The notes: generated from the letters alone by a model not told the origin. Numbered from the stretch's first letter, positions 49,262 through 58,674 are shown. The stretch is DNA of 64,000 bases from Chloroflexota bacterium (GCA_016234485.1 JACRBL010000051.1:62001-126000), one strand, 5' to 3'. Program-made: numbers and translations.

Positions 49262-50175
49262 CGCCCCAAATATACCAGCAAGGGCGTGAGCGTGAGAGGG
49301 CTGAGAATCGTGCCGATAAAAACGATGGCGGTGACGAGCGACGAATCGAGGTTGAATTCCGCGGCCAGCACCGTGTTTGTCACCGCCGCGGGCGTGGCCG
49401 TCTCGACGATGTTGCCTTGCAACGCCGCGCCCTGCAACCCAAACGGGATGGCGAGCGCCAGCCCCACCAGCGGGCCGAGGATCAAACGCATCCCCGCGCC
49501 GATGCCCACCGCGCGCAAACTCCGCGACCATTCCACGCGCGCCAACTCCACGCCGAGCAAAATGATCATCATCGGGATCGCGCCGCCCGCCGCCAGGCTG
49601 ATGGTGCGTTCGAGCGGAAGCGGCAGGACGACGTGAAATTGATTCAGCAGGGCCGCCAGGATCACGGCGTAGACCGTCGGCACTTTGAGCATGCCCGAAA
49701 GCGCCTGTTTGAAATTGAGCCGTCCCAGCGAGGCGATGATGACGCCGACCGTGTTGAACAAAATCGAAGTGGTGACGAAGTACAGCGTGGCGTGCGCGAG
49801 CGCGTCTTCGCCGAACGCGAAGGAGACGAGCGGCAGGCCATAGTTGCCCGTGTTGGCAAAGGCCACCGTGAGCACGAGCGCGGTCAGCGTGGCGCGGTCG
49901 AGGCGGAGGGCGCGGCCGACGAGCAAGGTCAGAGCGGCCATCACGGACATCGTCGCGAGGCAGAACGCGACGGTGCGTCCCATTTCGGCGAGGGGCAGGT
50001 CGTTCTTCAACAGCAAGTCAAAGGCCAGGATGGGGCTGAAGAGGTAGAAGATGACGCGTCCCAGACTGCGCGAGTCGATGGAGAAGGCGCGCTGAAGCAA
50101 AAAACCTGCCGCGCATAAGAGTATGACGGGCAGGAGATTATTGGCAAAAGTGGCGGCGAGTTCGGAGAGGGACAT
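49258..50175 (-). CDS. Auxin efflux carrier-family (AEC) transporter
   Basis: This 305 aa membrane protein has ten predicted helices in two inverted five-helix halves, as in AEC/BART carriers such as malonate and malate transporters. Conserved spots include NTGNYGLPL near residue 110 and GPLVGLALAIPFGL near 225. Bacterial members export or import carboxylates; the substrate is not clear. It starts on the last base of the DinB stop codon (TAATG) and overlaps the next peptidase gene by four bases, so it belongs to a coupled minus-strand operon. Confidence 0.85.
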   Translation of the reverse strand: MSLSELAATFANNLLPVILLCAAGFLLQRAFSIDSRSLGRVIFYLFSPILAFDLLLKNDLPLAEMGRTVAFCLATMSVMAALTLLVGRALRLDRATLTALVLTVAFANTGNYGLPLVSFAFGEDALAHATLYFVTTSILFNTVGVIIASLGRLNFKQALSGMLKVPTVYAVILAALLNQFHVVLPLPLERTISLAAGGAIPMMIILLGVELARVEWSRSLRAVGIGAGMRLILGPLVGLALAIPFGLQGAALQGNIVETATPAAVTNTVLAAEFNLDSSLVTAIVFIGTILSPLTLTPLLVYLGR

Positions 50176-50663
50176 TACAGGTTATCGTAAACGTAGAAGA
50201 TGTAGTCTTGAGAGGATGTCTTCACGCCCAAATCGTTTAACACGCGAAGAAGTTGGGCGCGGTGGTCTGTGCCATGGTTAACGACATGCAGAAGAACCTG
50301 CCAGACGATGAGGTCTTTGTCTTCGCCGTCGGGGAACGGTTTTTGAGTCAGCGCTTCGTCTTGCAGATTTTCGAGATAGGCGCGCATGGTCTGCTCGACC
50401 GCATCCCAATGAGCGCGGAGTTTGGAGCGATCGTTAAACTCCGCGGGATCGAGCGGTTCGGGAATTTCCACGCCGCGCAAGCCGCTGAACCAGGTATCGT
50501 CCACGCTGACGAGGTGCACGATCTGGTCTCGGACGGAGCCGTGGGAGTATTTCTCTCCCTGAGTGAACTGCTCCTGGGAAAGCGGAAGGATGGACTCATC
50601 CCAGAGCTTTCGATTTTCCGAGAAGTGATACCCGAAAAAGTGGCGGAATGCTTGAGCGTTCAA
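50175..50663 (-). CDS. DinB/YfiT-family protein
   Basis: This 162 aa four-helix bundle belongs to the DinB-like metal-dependent superfamily (bacillithiol/mycothiol transferases and hydrolases). The three His of the metal site are IVHLVSVDDTWF (near residue 49) and VVNHGTDHRAQLLRVL (near 129 and 133). PLDPAEFNDRSKLRAHWDAV is a typical second-helix segment. Thiol partner and substrate are unknown. It is the first gene of the minus-strand unit with the AEC carrier. Confidence 0.87.
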   Translation of the reverse strand: MNAQAFRHFFGYHFSENRKLWDESILPLSQEQFTQGEKYSHGSVRDQIVHLVSVDDTWFSGLRGVEIPEPLDPAEFNDRSKLRAHWDAVEQTMRAYLENLQDEALTQKPFPDGEDKDLIVWQVLLHVVNHGTDHRAQLLRVLNDLGVKTSSQDYIFYVYDNL

Positions 50664-50773
50664 TTTATGGACTCCTTATCAGGTGAACGGGCATATCATA
50701 AATCATCCGCAGTTTCCGCAGAAATGGATTCTGCGTCATCTGCGGATGAAATGCGATAAATCATAGATTCATC

Positions 50774-50860
50774 CGTCACTGCGAGGAGGGTGATCTTCCT
50801 GACGAAGCAGTCCCCTCGCCACGGGAGGGGATTGCTTCGCAAAGAGCGCTCGCAATGACG
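50774..50860. repeat. Dispersed palindromic element, copy E
   Basis: CGTCACTGCGAG and CTCGCAATGACG arms enclose GAAGCAGTCC and GATTGCTTC. It is 87 bp, in the 257-bp spacer between the HEAT and DinB genes. Confidence 0.78.
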
Positions 50861-50920
50861 GTTACCAGAAGTGTTTCTGTAAAGCCATGATTCACTGAAA
50901 TTCGTTGCCAGGCGGAATAA

Positions 50921-51964
50921 CTATTTTTTCTTCTTCCCGCCTTTCGCGGGTTTCTTTGGAGCGGGGCTTTCCTTTTCTTCGTCGTCTTCATCGAGAGCGC
51001 CGCCCAATTCCAACAAGTCTTCATCGGGGTCGAGGGCGAAGATGTCGAAGCGCTCGAGGTCTTCGGTGAAGGCCAGGTTGGCGAGCGCGTCTTCGATGAA
51101 TTCAACCGCCTCTTCGTCTTCGGTCTGGTCAATGAGGTTGGTGAGATACACGCGGACGTCTTCGCCGCCGATCTGCGAAAGCGACCAGATGATGGCGGAG
51201 AAGACTTCAGGGTCGTCTTCCTCCTCCAACTGGCGCATGAGCGGAAGGCGCGCGTCGGGCAACATCAACTCGCCGGCGGCCCGCGTCGCTTGGAGGCGCA
51301 GGTTGCGGTCGTCTGAGAGCATCATGCGGACAACATGCTCCGACCAGCGCTCGTCGCTGGAACGTCCTATCGCGATCAGGGCACTGACCTGCCAGTCGGG
51401 GTCCTGGCGCTGGATGGCGGCTTCGATCAGCGCGGGGACTTCCTCACGCGAGGAGTATCCCAGCGATTCCACGGCGCGGCGGCGGACATCTGCGTTGTCA
51501 TCGCGGGCGGCGGCAAGCAGGGCATTTTCGGCTTCGTGGAGCGCGGCTTCGGGAAGTTCATCCAGCTCGCCCAGGTCAATGAACAGGTTGAGGGTTTTGG
51601 CGGCTTCGGCGCGGGCTTCGGGGTCGGGGTCGCTGGCGAGGATCTTTTCGTAGACGGGGATCAACTTCACGTCTTCGCATTCGGCCAGCAGGCGCATCGC
51701 CCCCACACGGACGGAGCCGTCGGGGTCGGTGAGCAGGGCGCGCGCGAAATCGTCGAAGGAGACAGTGGTGTCCTCGTCGAGGACCTGATTCAGCTCGCTA
51801 AGGAGAGTCCGCTTGCGGGTGAGGGAGATGCGAGGCCAGTCCGCGAGTAAAAGTTTCAGCGAGAGGAAGTCAATGTCCGAAAAAAGATTCAGATATTTCT
51901 TCGGGAAGGGTTTGCTCGAATCGAGCAGGGCTTCGATGACGGATTGAAAAGGATTCTCGGACAT
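50921..51964 (-). CDS. HEAT-repeat protein
   Basis: This 347 aa protein is built of HEAT-like helical repeats (VRVGAMRLLAECEDVKLIPV, VRRRAVESLGYSSREEVPAL, NLRLQATRAAGELMLPDARL, VEFIEDALANLAF). Such proteins are scaffolds for protein contacts. ATG 51964 is taken because the RseP stop is 1 base before it. The C-terminus is first acidic (LDEDDEEKE) and then Lys-rich (AKGGKKKK), a charged tail. The tight link to RseP suggests a common process at the membrane, though none is known. Confidence 0.82.
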   Translation of the reverse strand: MSENPFQSVIEALLDSSKPFPKKYLNLFSDIDFLSLKLLLADWPRISLTRKRTLLSELNQVLDEDTTVSFDDFARALLTDPDGSVRVGAMRLLAECEDVKLIPVYEKILASDPDPEARAEAAKTLNLFIDLGELDELPEAALHEAENALLAAARDDNADVRRRAVESLGYSSREEVPALIEAAIQRQDPDWQVSALIAIGRSSDERWSEHVVRMMLSDDRNLRLQATRAAGELMLPDARLPLMRQLEEEDDPEVFSAIIWSLSQIGGEDVRVYLTNLIDQTEDEEAVEFIEDALANLAFTEDLERFDIFALDPDEDLLELGGALDEDDEEKESPAPKKPAKGGKKKK

Positions 51965-51965
51965 G

Positions 51966-53390
51966 TTAGGGCGCGGTGAGGTTGAGCGGGTTGACAAAGT
52001 CCATCACGTTGATGTAAAGCATGAAGAGCAGAAGGAGCGACATGCCGACAAAGTGAACCCAGTTTTCAAACTGGTGCGGCACGCGGCGGCGCATGAGAAT
52101 TTCGGGCAGGACGAAGATGATGCGTCCGCCATCGAGCGCGGGGAAGGGGAAGAGGTTGAAGAGGCCGATGGAGACGGACAGCATCGCGATGAGGTAGAGC
52201 GTGCTATACGTGGGCGCGGACGCGCTGGCGGCGGCCGGCTCGCGGCTTTGCACGTCCACGCTGACCGAGACGTTGAAGATATCGTAGATGCCTTTCAAGC
52301 CGATGAAGCGTCCCTCGCCGGGCGCGAGTGTGCCGCGCAACATTTTGGCGGGGAGCAAAAGCAAGGCGCTGGCCTGGTCGCGCACACTGCGCGCGCCGTA
52401 GTAGAGCGCGTCGCCCCAGGTTTCCATCGGCACCACGACTTCGCGCATCACAATGCCAAGCGGACCTTCGCCTTCGGGCGGCGTTTTGCGCGGCACGACG
52501 GTGATGGTGATCTTTTCATCGCCGCGCTGGAGCAGGAAATCCATGGGCTGGTCGAGATGTTGGGCGACCGCGCTGCTGATCGAATCAAAACTGACCACAG
52601 GCTGGCCTGCCGCTTCGAGCACGATATCGCCTGCCTGCAGACCCGCGGCTTCCGCGGGAGAGTTGGGCGCGATCTGCGCCAGGCTGACGTGGGTGTAATC
52701 GTGATATCCGTCCACGCGCACGAGGAAGGTGAAGATGGCGAGGCCCATCAACAGGTTCATAATCGGACCCGCAAACAGGACGGCGAGACGCTTCCACGGG
52801 CTGGCCGCGGCGAGTCCACCGCGGACGGTTGGGTCGTTCTCGCCTTTCGGGCGGACGAAGCCGCCGAGGGGAAGCCAGTTGAGCGTAAAGTCGGTGCCGG
52901 CGTGCGTCTCGGTGATGAATTCGGTCAGTTCCTGCTGGCCGCGCTGTCCGCCCATGCGGATGACTTCGCGCTTCACTTTCACTTCTTCCTGCGACTTCAC
53001 GGGTTGACCCGAGTCGTCCACAAGAATTTGTCCTCTTGCAATAGAGGAGACGGGCTTTTCAACGGGCGTCTCGATGACCACGTCAATCGTGCGGAGGATG
53101 AGTTTGTCGTCCACGCGATCCACGGTCATCGCGAGTTCCTTATCCAGCGCTTCGGCCCAGGGGACAGTCATTCGGTAATTGCGAGGGATTTCGATGCGTT
53201 TGCCGCTACGGGTGAGGAAATAGCCCGCCACCCGCCAGAACGTCCAGGCGCGCGGCGGGATGCCAAAGCCAAACTCCTCCACCTCCACGCCCGACCAGAC
53301 GGACGCGAAGTAATGTCCCAGCTCGTGGACGAGGATCAACCCCATGAAAGCGACAAAGAAAATTAAACCAGCGAGAGCAGAAGTATCCAT
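51966..53390 (-). CDS. rseP: Site-2 protease RseP/RasP-like (M50)
   Basis: This is an intramembrane zinc metalloprotease, 474 aa, that cleaves membrane-bound anti-sigma factors and signal-peptide remnants. ATG 53390 follows GGAG. The first helix has HELGH at residues 22-26 (LVHELGHYFAS). A PDZ domain follows (GLQAGDIVLEAAGQPVVSFD), then FPFPALDGGRIIFVL with the third ligand Asp in the C-terminal half. An enlarged region between helix 1 and the PDZ domain (about residues 60-175) is longer than in E. coli RseP. It forms a pair with the HEAT gene. Confidence 0.9.
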   Translation of the reverse strand: MDTSALAGLIFFVAFMGLILVHELGHYFASVWSGVEVEEFGFGIPPRAWTFWRVAGYFLTRSGKRIEIPRNYRMTVPWAEALDKELAMTVDRVDDKLILRTIDVVIETPVEKPVSSIARGQILVDDSGQPVKSQEEVKVKREVIRMGGQRGQQELTEFITETHAGTDFTLNWLPLGGFVRPKGENDPTVRGGLAAASPWKRLAVLFAGPIMNLLMGLAIFTFLVRVDGYHDYTHVSLAQIAPNSPAEAAGLQAGDIVLEAAGQPVVSFDSISSAVAQHLDQPMDFLLQRGDEKITITVVPRKTPPEGEGPLGIVMREVVVPMETWGDALYYGARSVRDQASALLLLPAKMLRGTLAPGEGRFIGLKGIYDIFNVSVSVDVQSREPAAASASAPTYSTLYLIAMLSVSIGLFNLFPFPALDGGRIIFVLPEILMRRRVPHQFENWVHFVGMSLLLLFMLYINVMDFVNPLNLTAP

Positions 53391-53482
53391 GATTCTCCAA
53401 AATTTTATTGCAAAAGCCCTGAGGCGCGCTCATTATATCCTGATTTATTTTAAGGAAATGAGCCGCAAATGAGAGGCCCTCG

Positions 53483-53552
53483 GCCCTCACCCCCGGCCAC
53501 TCTCCCGATCACTTCGCGGGGAGAGGGAAGGGGCCGGGGGATGGGTGAGGGC
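53483..53552. repeat. CCCTCACCC-type palindromic repeat
   Basis: CCCTCACCCCCGGCC and GGCCGGGGGATGGGTGAGG arms enclose CTCTCCC and GGGAGAGG. It is related to the element at 18650-18700. It lies upstream of the kinase operon. Confidence 0.6.
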
Positions 53553-53648
53553 GCGCCTTTGCAAATATGAAGAGAAGCGCGTTTGGCAGATGGTTGCCAA
53601 TCCCGTCTTTGGGCAATATAATCTGACCGTTAACAAGGAGAATGTCCT

Positions 53649-55523
53649 CTGGATACCCACCGCATCACCGAACCATTCGATGACGGAAAATCAACACCAC
53701 GCCGACAATTGCAGGCTGGCACGACACTCTCCCAACGCTACCTGATCCAGGAAGTGATTGGCGTGGGCGGCATGGGTTCGGTTTATCGCGCCCGTGACCT
53801 GCACTTCCCCAACGTGGTCAAACTGGTGGCGGTGAAAGAGATGATCAATCTCGCGCCCGATCCGCTCGTGCGCCAGACCATTGTCCAAAACTTCGAGCGC
53901 GAAGCCAATTTGCTGGCAACGCTCAACCATCCCTCCATTCCCCGCATCTACGACTATTTCTCGCAGGACGACCGCTCGTACCTCGTGCTGGAATTTATCC
54001 ACGGTAAGGACCTCGAATCCATCATCTCGGATAACGACGGATTCCTGCCCGAAGCGCAAGTGCTCACCTGGGGCATCGAACTGTGCGACGTGCTGGCCTA
54101 TCTCCACGCGCACAAGCCCGACCCGATCATCTTCCGCGACATGAAGCCCTCCAACGTGATGATCAATCACAACGGCGACGTGATCCTGGTGGATTTCGGC
54201 ATCGCGCGCACCTTTCAGAGCGGCGTTAAAGGGACGATGATCGGCACCGAGGGATATTCGCCGCCCGAGCAGTATCGCGGCGAAGCCACCCCGCTGGCCG
54301 ATATCTACGCCCTCGGCGCCACCATCCACCACGCGTTGACGCGCCGCGACCCGCGTCTCGAGCCACCCTTCTCGTTCGCGGAGCGTCCCATCCGCAAGAT
54401 AAATCCCGCCGTCTCAGCCGAGCTGGAAGCGGTGGTCGGCACGTCCCTGCAATACAACATTCAAGATCGTTTTCCAACCGCAGGCGACATGAAAGACGCC
54501 CTGCTCGCGGCGGGACGAAAGACGGGCGCGCTCTCGCAAATGCCCACCGTCAGCCTGCCGGGAAGCGCCATCAAACCGCTTTGGACCTTTACCTGCGAAG
54601 ACGAGATCCGCGGCGCGCCGGCCATCCATCAGGGCACGCTCTTCATCGGCTCGTATGATAACAACCTCTACGCCATCAACTCCGCCGACGGAAAATTTTT
54701 GTGGAAATATCCCACCGACCGCGGCGTGGTTTCACGTCCGGCCGTTTATGAAGGCAACGTCTACTTCGGCTCGGAGGATAACCGCCTGCACGTGGTAGGC
54801 GCGCGTTCGGGCAAGGTGGTGTGGACGTATTTCACCGAAGGCCCCGTCCGCTCCTCGCCGCGTATCGCCGAGGGACACCTGTTCTTCGGCTCGGACGATC
54901 ATTACATCCACGCCGTCAACATGAACACGGGCCGCGCCGCCTGGAAATTCGAGACCACCTCGCCCGTGCGTTCCTCGCCGTTCGTCGCCAACGAACTGGT
55001 ATATGCGGGCAACGAAAGCGGAGATTTCTACGCCGTTGATTTCCGCGGCGTGATGAAATGGCGCTTCCAGGCCAAACGCGCCATCACGTCCTCGCCCGTC
55101 GTCGCGGGACAGGCCGTCTACTTCGGCTCGATGGACGGCGCTTTCTACGCGCTCGACGCGCGCAACGGTTGGACGGTGTGGCGCTTCCGCCTCGGCAAAG
55201 GCTCCATCGTCTCCCCCGCCGTGACGGAGAACATCGTCATCACCGGCGCGGCGGACGGTTTCATCTACGCGCTCGATACGCAGAGCGCGCGCGAACTCTG
55301 GCGCTTCCGCACCGAGCATCAGGTCAGCGGCTCGCCCGTCATCTACCGCGACTCGGTCTACTGCGGCTCGGCGGATGGGGTTATCTACTGCCTCGAATAT
55401 CGCACCGGCCGCCTGCGCTGGAAGTTTGCCACCCAGGGCGCCATCACCTGCGCGCCGCTGGTGTATGATGATATTGTTTACGTCGGTTCCACAGATCATA
55501 ATATTTACGCCTTGCTCGCCTAA
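53649..55523 (+). CDS. Ser/Thr protein kinase with C-terminal PQQ-type beta-propeller
   Basis: This is the kinase of a phosphosignalling operon, about 624 aa. The start is taken as CTG 53649: AAGGAG (53635-53640) lies 8 bases before it, and the frame DTHRITEPFDDGKSTPRRQL then leads into the kinase; TTG 53709 is the alternative. GVGGMGS (near 38-44), Lys in VAVKEMIN, catalytic RDMKPSN (near 163) and DFG (near 182) mark an active Hanks kinase. The HRD His is Phe. No transmembrane segment follows. Residues about 300-624 are a beta-propeller of PQQ/WD-like repeats (LYAINSADGKFLWKYPTD, FYALDARNGWTVWRFRLG), probably a ligand sensor or protein docking site. Confidence 0.85.
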   Translation: MDTHRITEPFDDGKSTPRRQLQAGTTLSQRYLIQEVIGVGGMGSVYRARDLHFPNVVKLVAVKEMINLAPDPLVRQTIVQNFEREANLLATLNHPSIPRIYDYFSQDDRSYLVLEFIHGKDLESIISDNDGFLPEAQVLTWGIELCDVLAYLHAHKPDPIIFRDMKPSNVMINHNGDVILVDFGIARTFQSGVKGTMIGTEGYSPPEQYRGEATPLADIYALGATIHHALTRRDPRLEPPFSFAERPIRKINPAVSAELEAVVGTSLQYNIQDRFPTAGDMKDALLAAGRKTGALSQMPTVSLPGSAIKPLWTFTCEDEIRGAPAIHQGTLFIGSYDNNLYAINSADGKFLWKYPTDRGVVSRPAVYEGNVYFGSEDNRLHVVGARSGKVVWTYFTEGPVRSSPRIAEGHLFFGSDDHYIHAVNMNTGRAAWKFETTSPVRSSPFVANELVYAGNESGDFYAVDFRGVMKWRFQAKRAITSSPVVAGQAVYFGSMDGAFYALDARNGWTVWRFRLGKGSIVSPAVTENIVITGAADGFIYALDTQSARELWRFRTEHQVSGSPVIYRDSVYCGSADGVIYCLEYRTGRLRWKFATQGAITCAPLVYDDIVYVGSTDHNIYALLA

Positions 55524-55535
55524 AAGGAGTCAGCC

Positions 55536-56432
55536 GTGTTGGAATTTTTCAAGAAAATTTTCGGTAACAAATCGCAACCGCGCGAATCCATCACCACCGC
55601 GCCGTTGAGCGAGGCGCAATTGCAATCCATTATCAGTAACACCGCGCCGCGTTACGACATCCAGCAGTTGCTGGCGGCCTGCGGACAATCGGTGGGCAAG
55701 CAACGCGACCTGAACGAAGACAGCCTGTTGGCGATCACCGCCACCCTGGCTGGCAATGGCGGCAACACGCCCTTTGGCCTTTACATCGTGGCAGACGGCA
55801 TGGGCGGGCATCAATACGGAGAGGTGGCAAGCAACGCGGCCATCCGCATCGTGGCGGGGACCGTCATGCGAAAGTTTCAGCCTTACCTTTTTAACCTTAA
55901 GCCCGAACCGCCCAACGAATCATTGCAAGAGATCATGCAAGGAGCGGCCAACGAGGCGCAAAAAGTGATTCAACGCGAGGCCCCAGGGAGTGGAACGACC
56001 CTCACCGCCGCGCTGATTCTCGGCCAGCAGGTGACCATTGCCCACGTGGGAGATAGCCGCGCCTACATGCTCTATTCCGATGGACGCGTCGAAACGATCA
56101 CGCGCGACCATTCGCTGGTGAAACGGCTCGAGGAACTCGGCCACATCAGCCCGTCAGAAGCGGAGAACTATCCGCATCGCAACGTGCTTTACCGCGCCCT
56201 CGGCCAGGGCGAACTGCTCGAACCCGATATTTTCACCATCCCCTTCCCCACTGGGGGGACGCTCATGCTGTGCAGTGATGGGCTTTGGGGCGTGATCTCT
56301 GAACACGAACTTGCGCGCGCGGTACGCGACGCGCCCACTTTGCAACGCGCCTGTCTCAACCTGGTGGCGGCGGCCAACCTTGCCGGCGGCCCCGATAACA
56401 TCAGCGTGACGCTCATTCAATTAGTGGGATAG
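55536..56432 (+). CDS. PP2C-type protein phosphatase
   Basis: This 298 aa metal-dependent Ser/Thr phosphatase would reverse the kinase. GTG 55536 has AAAAGGAG before it, 12 bp after the kinase stop. PP2C motifs: VGKQRDLNEDSLLA, YIVADGMGGHQYGEVASNAA, GSGTTLTAALILGQQVTIAH, HVGDSRAYML, TRDHSLVKRLEELG and CSDGLWGVI, GGPDNISVTLI at the end, giving all Mn/Mg-binding Asp residues. The first 60 residues are a variable linker. No membrane segment is present. Confidence 0.93.
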   Translation: MLEFFKKIFGNKSQPRESITTAPLSEAQLQSIISNTAPRYDIQQLLAACGQSVGKQRDLNEDSLLAITATLAGNGGNTPFGLYIVADGMGGHQYGEVASNAAIRIVAGTVMRKFQPYLFNLKPEPPNESLQEIMQGAANEAQKVIQREAPGSGTTLTAALILGQQVTIAHVGDSRAYMLYSDGRVETITRDHSLVKRLEELGHISPSEAENYPHRNVLYRALGQGELLEPDIFTIPFPTGGTLMLCSDGLWGVISEHELARAVRDAPTLQRACLNLVAAANLAGGPDNISVTLIQLVG

Positions 56433-56439
56433 GGTTATC

Positions 56440-57915
56440 ATGGCGCTTATGCCAGATTATTACGCCGCGCTTGGCGTATTCCGTGACGCGACCCAGGAGG
56501 AAATAAAAAAAGCCTACCTGGAAGCCGCGCAACGATTGCATCCAGACAAAAACAAAGCGCCCGGCGAAACCGAATTCTTTCTCGTCATTCAACAGGCCTA
56601 CGAAACGCTTTCGAACCCACGACGTCGCAAGGCCTACGACGCGACCCTGCCCCCGCAGGAGGACGACCCATCCAACCCCATCGCGCTCGAAATCGTTTAC
56701 AGCCGCCCGCAACTCGTCCGCATGAACGAGCCGCAGTTGATCTACGTTCTGCTGAATATGCGCGGACGCCGACGGGGCGATTCGCTCCCCGTCCCGCCGC
56801 TAAATGTTTGCCTGGCGCTGGACCGCTCCACGTCCATGAAAGGCGCGAAGATGGACCTGCTCAAGGCCGCGGCCATCCATTTCCTGCGCGATATGCGCGC
56901 CGAGGATATTTTCAGCGTCATCACCTTCAGCGATCGAGCCGAGGTCATCATCCCGGCGGGCTTCCAATCGGAACGGATGAAGCTCGAGTCGCGCATCCGC
57001 GATATTCAGGCTTCGGGCGCGACGGAACTCTTTCAGGGATTGGATTGCGCCCTCAACGAAGTGCGCCGCGGGCGTGACGCGCGCCGCGTGAACCACCTCA
57101 TCATGCTCACCGATGGTCACACTTACGGCGACGAAGAAGCCTGCCTGCAAGGCGCGGCAAAGGCATCCAAAGAAGGTATTGGAATCAGCGTGATGGGCAT
57201 CGGCGCCGATTGGAACGATATTTTTCTCGACCAGGTGGCAAGCCGCACAGGCAACGCCAGCCGCTACATTGCCCACCCGCAGGAGATCCAAAAATTGCTG
57301 GCGCAAAAATTCAGCGAGTTGACGCGCGTGTTGGCCGAGGAAACCAGCCTGCAATTTCAACTCCCCGAGGGCGTGCGCCTGAACTACGCCTTCCGCATGC
57401 AACCCGAGAGCGGGCCGCTCATCATCGAAGAGACCGCGAAACTCGGCCCCATCCTGCGCGATACCGATACCGCCATCCTGTTCGAGTTCTACGTGGAGCC
57501 GCACGCGCTGGGCGCGGAGGGCGCGCTGTTGTTGGACGGCTCGCTCAAAATCTCGATGGCGACGCGCCCCACCCCGCTCACACCCGTGCGCGTCCGCTTT
57601 CAATGCAACGTGGCCGATGAACCCGCGCTCACGCCGCCGCCTTCCGTCATCCTTAAAGCGCTTTCGCGCCTCACGCTCTATCGAATGCAGGATCGGGCGC
57701 GAAACGAATCGCTGGACGGCAATTACGATAAGGCTACGCGGTCGTTAAAAAACCTGGCTGTCCACCTGCTCGAGCAGGGACACCGCGACCTGGCAAACAC
57801 CGTTTTGCTCGAAGCCGAAAACATGCAACGCAAACATACCTTCTCGCTCAGCGGCGAAAAGGATATAAAATACGCGACCCGCGCGTTGATGAATCTGGGA
57901 GAGATTTCATTATGA
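56440..57915 (+). CDS. DnaJ-domain and von Willebrand A-domain fusion protein
   Basis: This 491 aa protein has an N-terminal J domain (residues 4-68; HPD at 34-36 in LHPDKNKAPGE), so it can probably stimulate a DnaK chaperone. It lacks the Gly/Phe and zinc modules of DnaJ. A von Willebrand A domain follows (residues about 118-300) with an intact MIDAS, DRSTS at 128-132 (LALDRSTSMKGAKMDLL), and TDGHTYGDEE. The last ~190 residues are a beta-rich plus helical region. It stands 7 bp after the phosphatase and overlaps the FHA gene by four bases, suggesting that it acts with the phosphosignalling proteins. Confidence 0.88.
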   Translation: MALMPDYYAALGVFRDATQEEIKKAYLEAAQRLHPDKNKAPGETEFFLVIQQAYETLSNPRRRKAYDATLPPQEDDPSNPIALEIVYSRPQLVRMNEPQLIYVLLNMRGRRRGDSLPVPPLNVCLALDRSTSMKGAKMDLLKAAAIHFLRDMRAEDIFSVITFSDRAEVIIPAGFQSERMKLESRIRDIQASGATELFQGLDCALNEVRRGRDARRVNHLIMLTDGHTYGDEEACLQGAAKASKEGIGISVMGIGADWNDIFLDQVASRTGNASRYIAHPQEIQKLLAQKFSELTRVLAEETSLQFQLPEGVRLNYAFRMQPESGPLIIEETAKLGPILRDTDTAILFEFYVEPHALGAEGALLLDGSLKISMATRPTPLTPVRVRFQCNVADEPALTPPPSVILKALSRLTLYRMQDRARNESLDGNYDKATRSLKNLAVHLLEQGHRDLANTVLLEAENMQRKHTFSLSGEKDIKYATRALMNLGEISL

Positions 57916-58409
57916 CCGTCTGCCCAAATTGCCATTTTCAAAACCCAATCGGCTCCATTTTTTGCGCCGATTGCGGAGCCCAGCTTGCCACGGGAGATTC
58001 GCCCACCCACTCCATCAATACCAGCAAGGTGACCGCGCCTGTGGGCGAGCCGCCTCCGCCCGTTCCTTCCGTGCTGGTGGATAATGCCTGGGCCTCCCTG
58101 CACCTGATGGAGAGCGGACAGATCCTGCCGCTTTCGACTCGCAACGAATACACCCTGGGACGCCTCAGCGAAAGCCAGCCCGTCGTCCCCGACCTGGACC
58201 TCTCGCCGCATCAAGCCTACGCCGCGGGGGTCTCGCGCCTGCACGCTTCGATCAAACGGGACGGCAAGCGCGTCGCCATCATGGACTTGGGATCGGCCAA
58301 CGGGACCTACATCAACGGCAAGCGCCTGACGCCCCAAACCGAACGCCTCTTGAATCACGGCGACGTGGTGGCGCTCGGCAAATTCAAATTCCAGGTTTTG
58401 ATCCGCTAA
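57912..58409 (+). CDS. FHA-domain protein with N-terminal zinc ribbon
   Basis: This 165 aa phosphothreonine-binding adaptor overlaps the previous gene by four bases (ATGA). The N-terminal CPNCHFQNPIGSIFCADCGA is a zinc ribbon (two CxxC pairs, residues 4-22). After a Pro-rich linker, the FHA domain (residues about 75-160) has YTLGRLSESQPVVPDLDLS, GVSRLHASIKRD (the SxxH phosphate-reading motif) and DLGSANGTYINGKRL. It probably docks onto the phosphorylated kinase or partner proteins of the same operon. Confidence 0.9.
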   Translation: MTVCPNCHFQNPIGSIFCADCGAQLATGDSPTHSINTSKVTAPVGEPPPPVPSVLVDNAWASLHLMESGQILPLSTRNEYTLGRLSESQPVVPDLDLSPHQAYAAGVSRLHASIKRDGKRVAIMDLGSANGTYINGKRLTPQTERLLNHGDVVALGKFKFQVLIR

Positions 58410-58427
58410 CCAGCCGAAAGGAACGCC

Positions 58428-58670
58428 ATGGCATACACCATTCTCATTCATATTTCGGGCGAAGAAGTGATCACGGGCGAAGTGGAAGAACTCCCCAAGC
58501 CCACCGATAACATGATCACCGTCACAAGCCCGCGCCGTCGCGACGGCAAAGACGTTCATTACATTGATGCGCGCGCCGTCAAGGTCATCTGGCCGATTCA
58601 CAAAGTCACTTTCCTGGAAGTCCTGGGCGGAGAGGAATCCGAGCAGATCATCAGTTTCGTGAGGGAATAA
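58428..58670 (+). CDS. Small conserved hypothetical protein in the phosphosignalling operon
   Basis: This 80 aa protein has no known function. GAAAGGAA precedes the ATG. It looks like a compact beta-fold ([20 protein letters not shown], then [20 protein letters not shown]) with a hydrophobic C-terminal strand region. The reading frame lies between the FHA gene (18 bp gap) and the response regulator gene (4 bp gap), so it is part of the operon. It is reminiscent of small PilZ- or ubiquitin-like adaptors, but no motif supports a name. Confidence 0.7.
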   Translation: MAYTILIHISGEEVITGEVEELPKPTDNMITVTSPRRRDGKDVHYIDARAVKVIWPIHKVTFLEVLGGEESEQIISFVRE

Positions 58671-58674
58671 AGAT

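Noticed and set aside
51963-53366. Plus-strand open frame of 467 codons opposite rseP
   Set aside because: RseP has HEXXH, PDZ and LDGGR motifs on the minus strand; the plus frame shows none.
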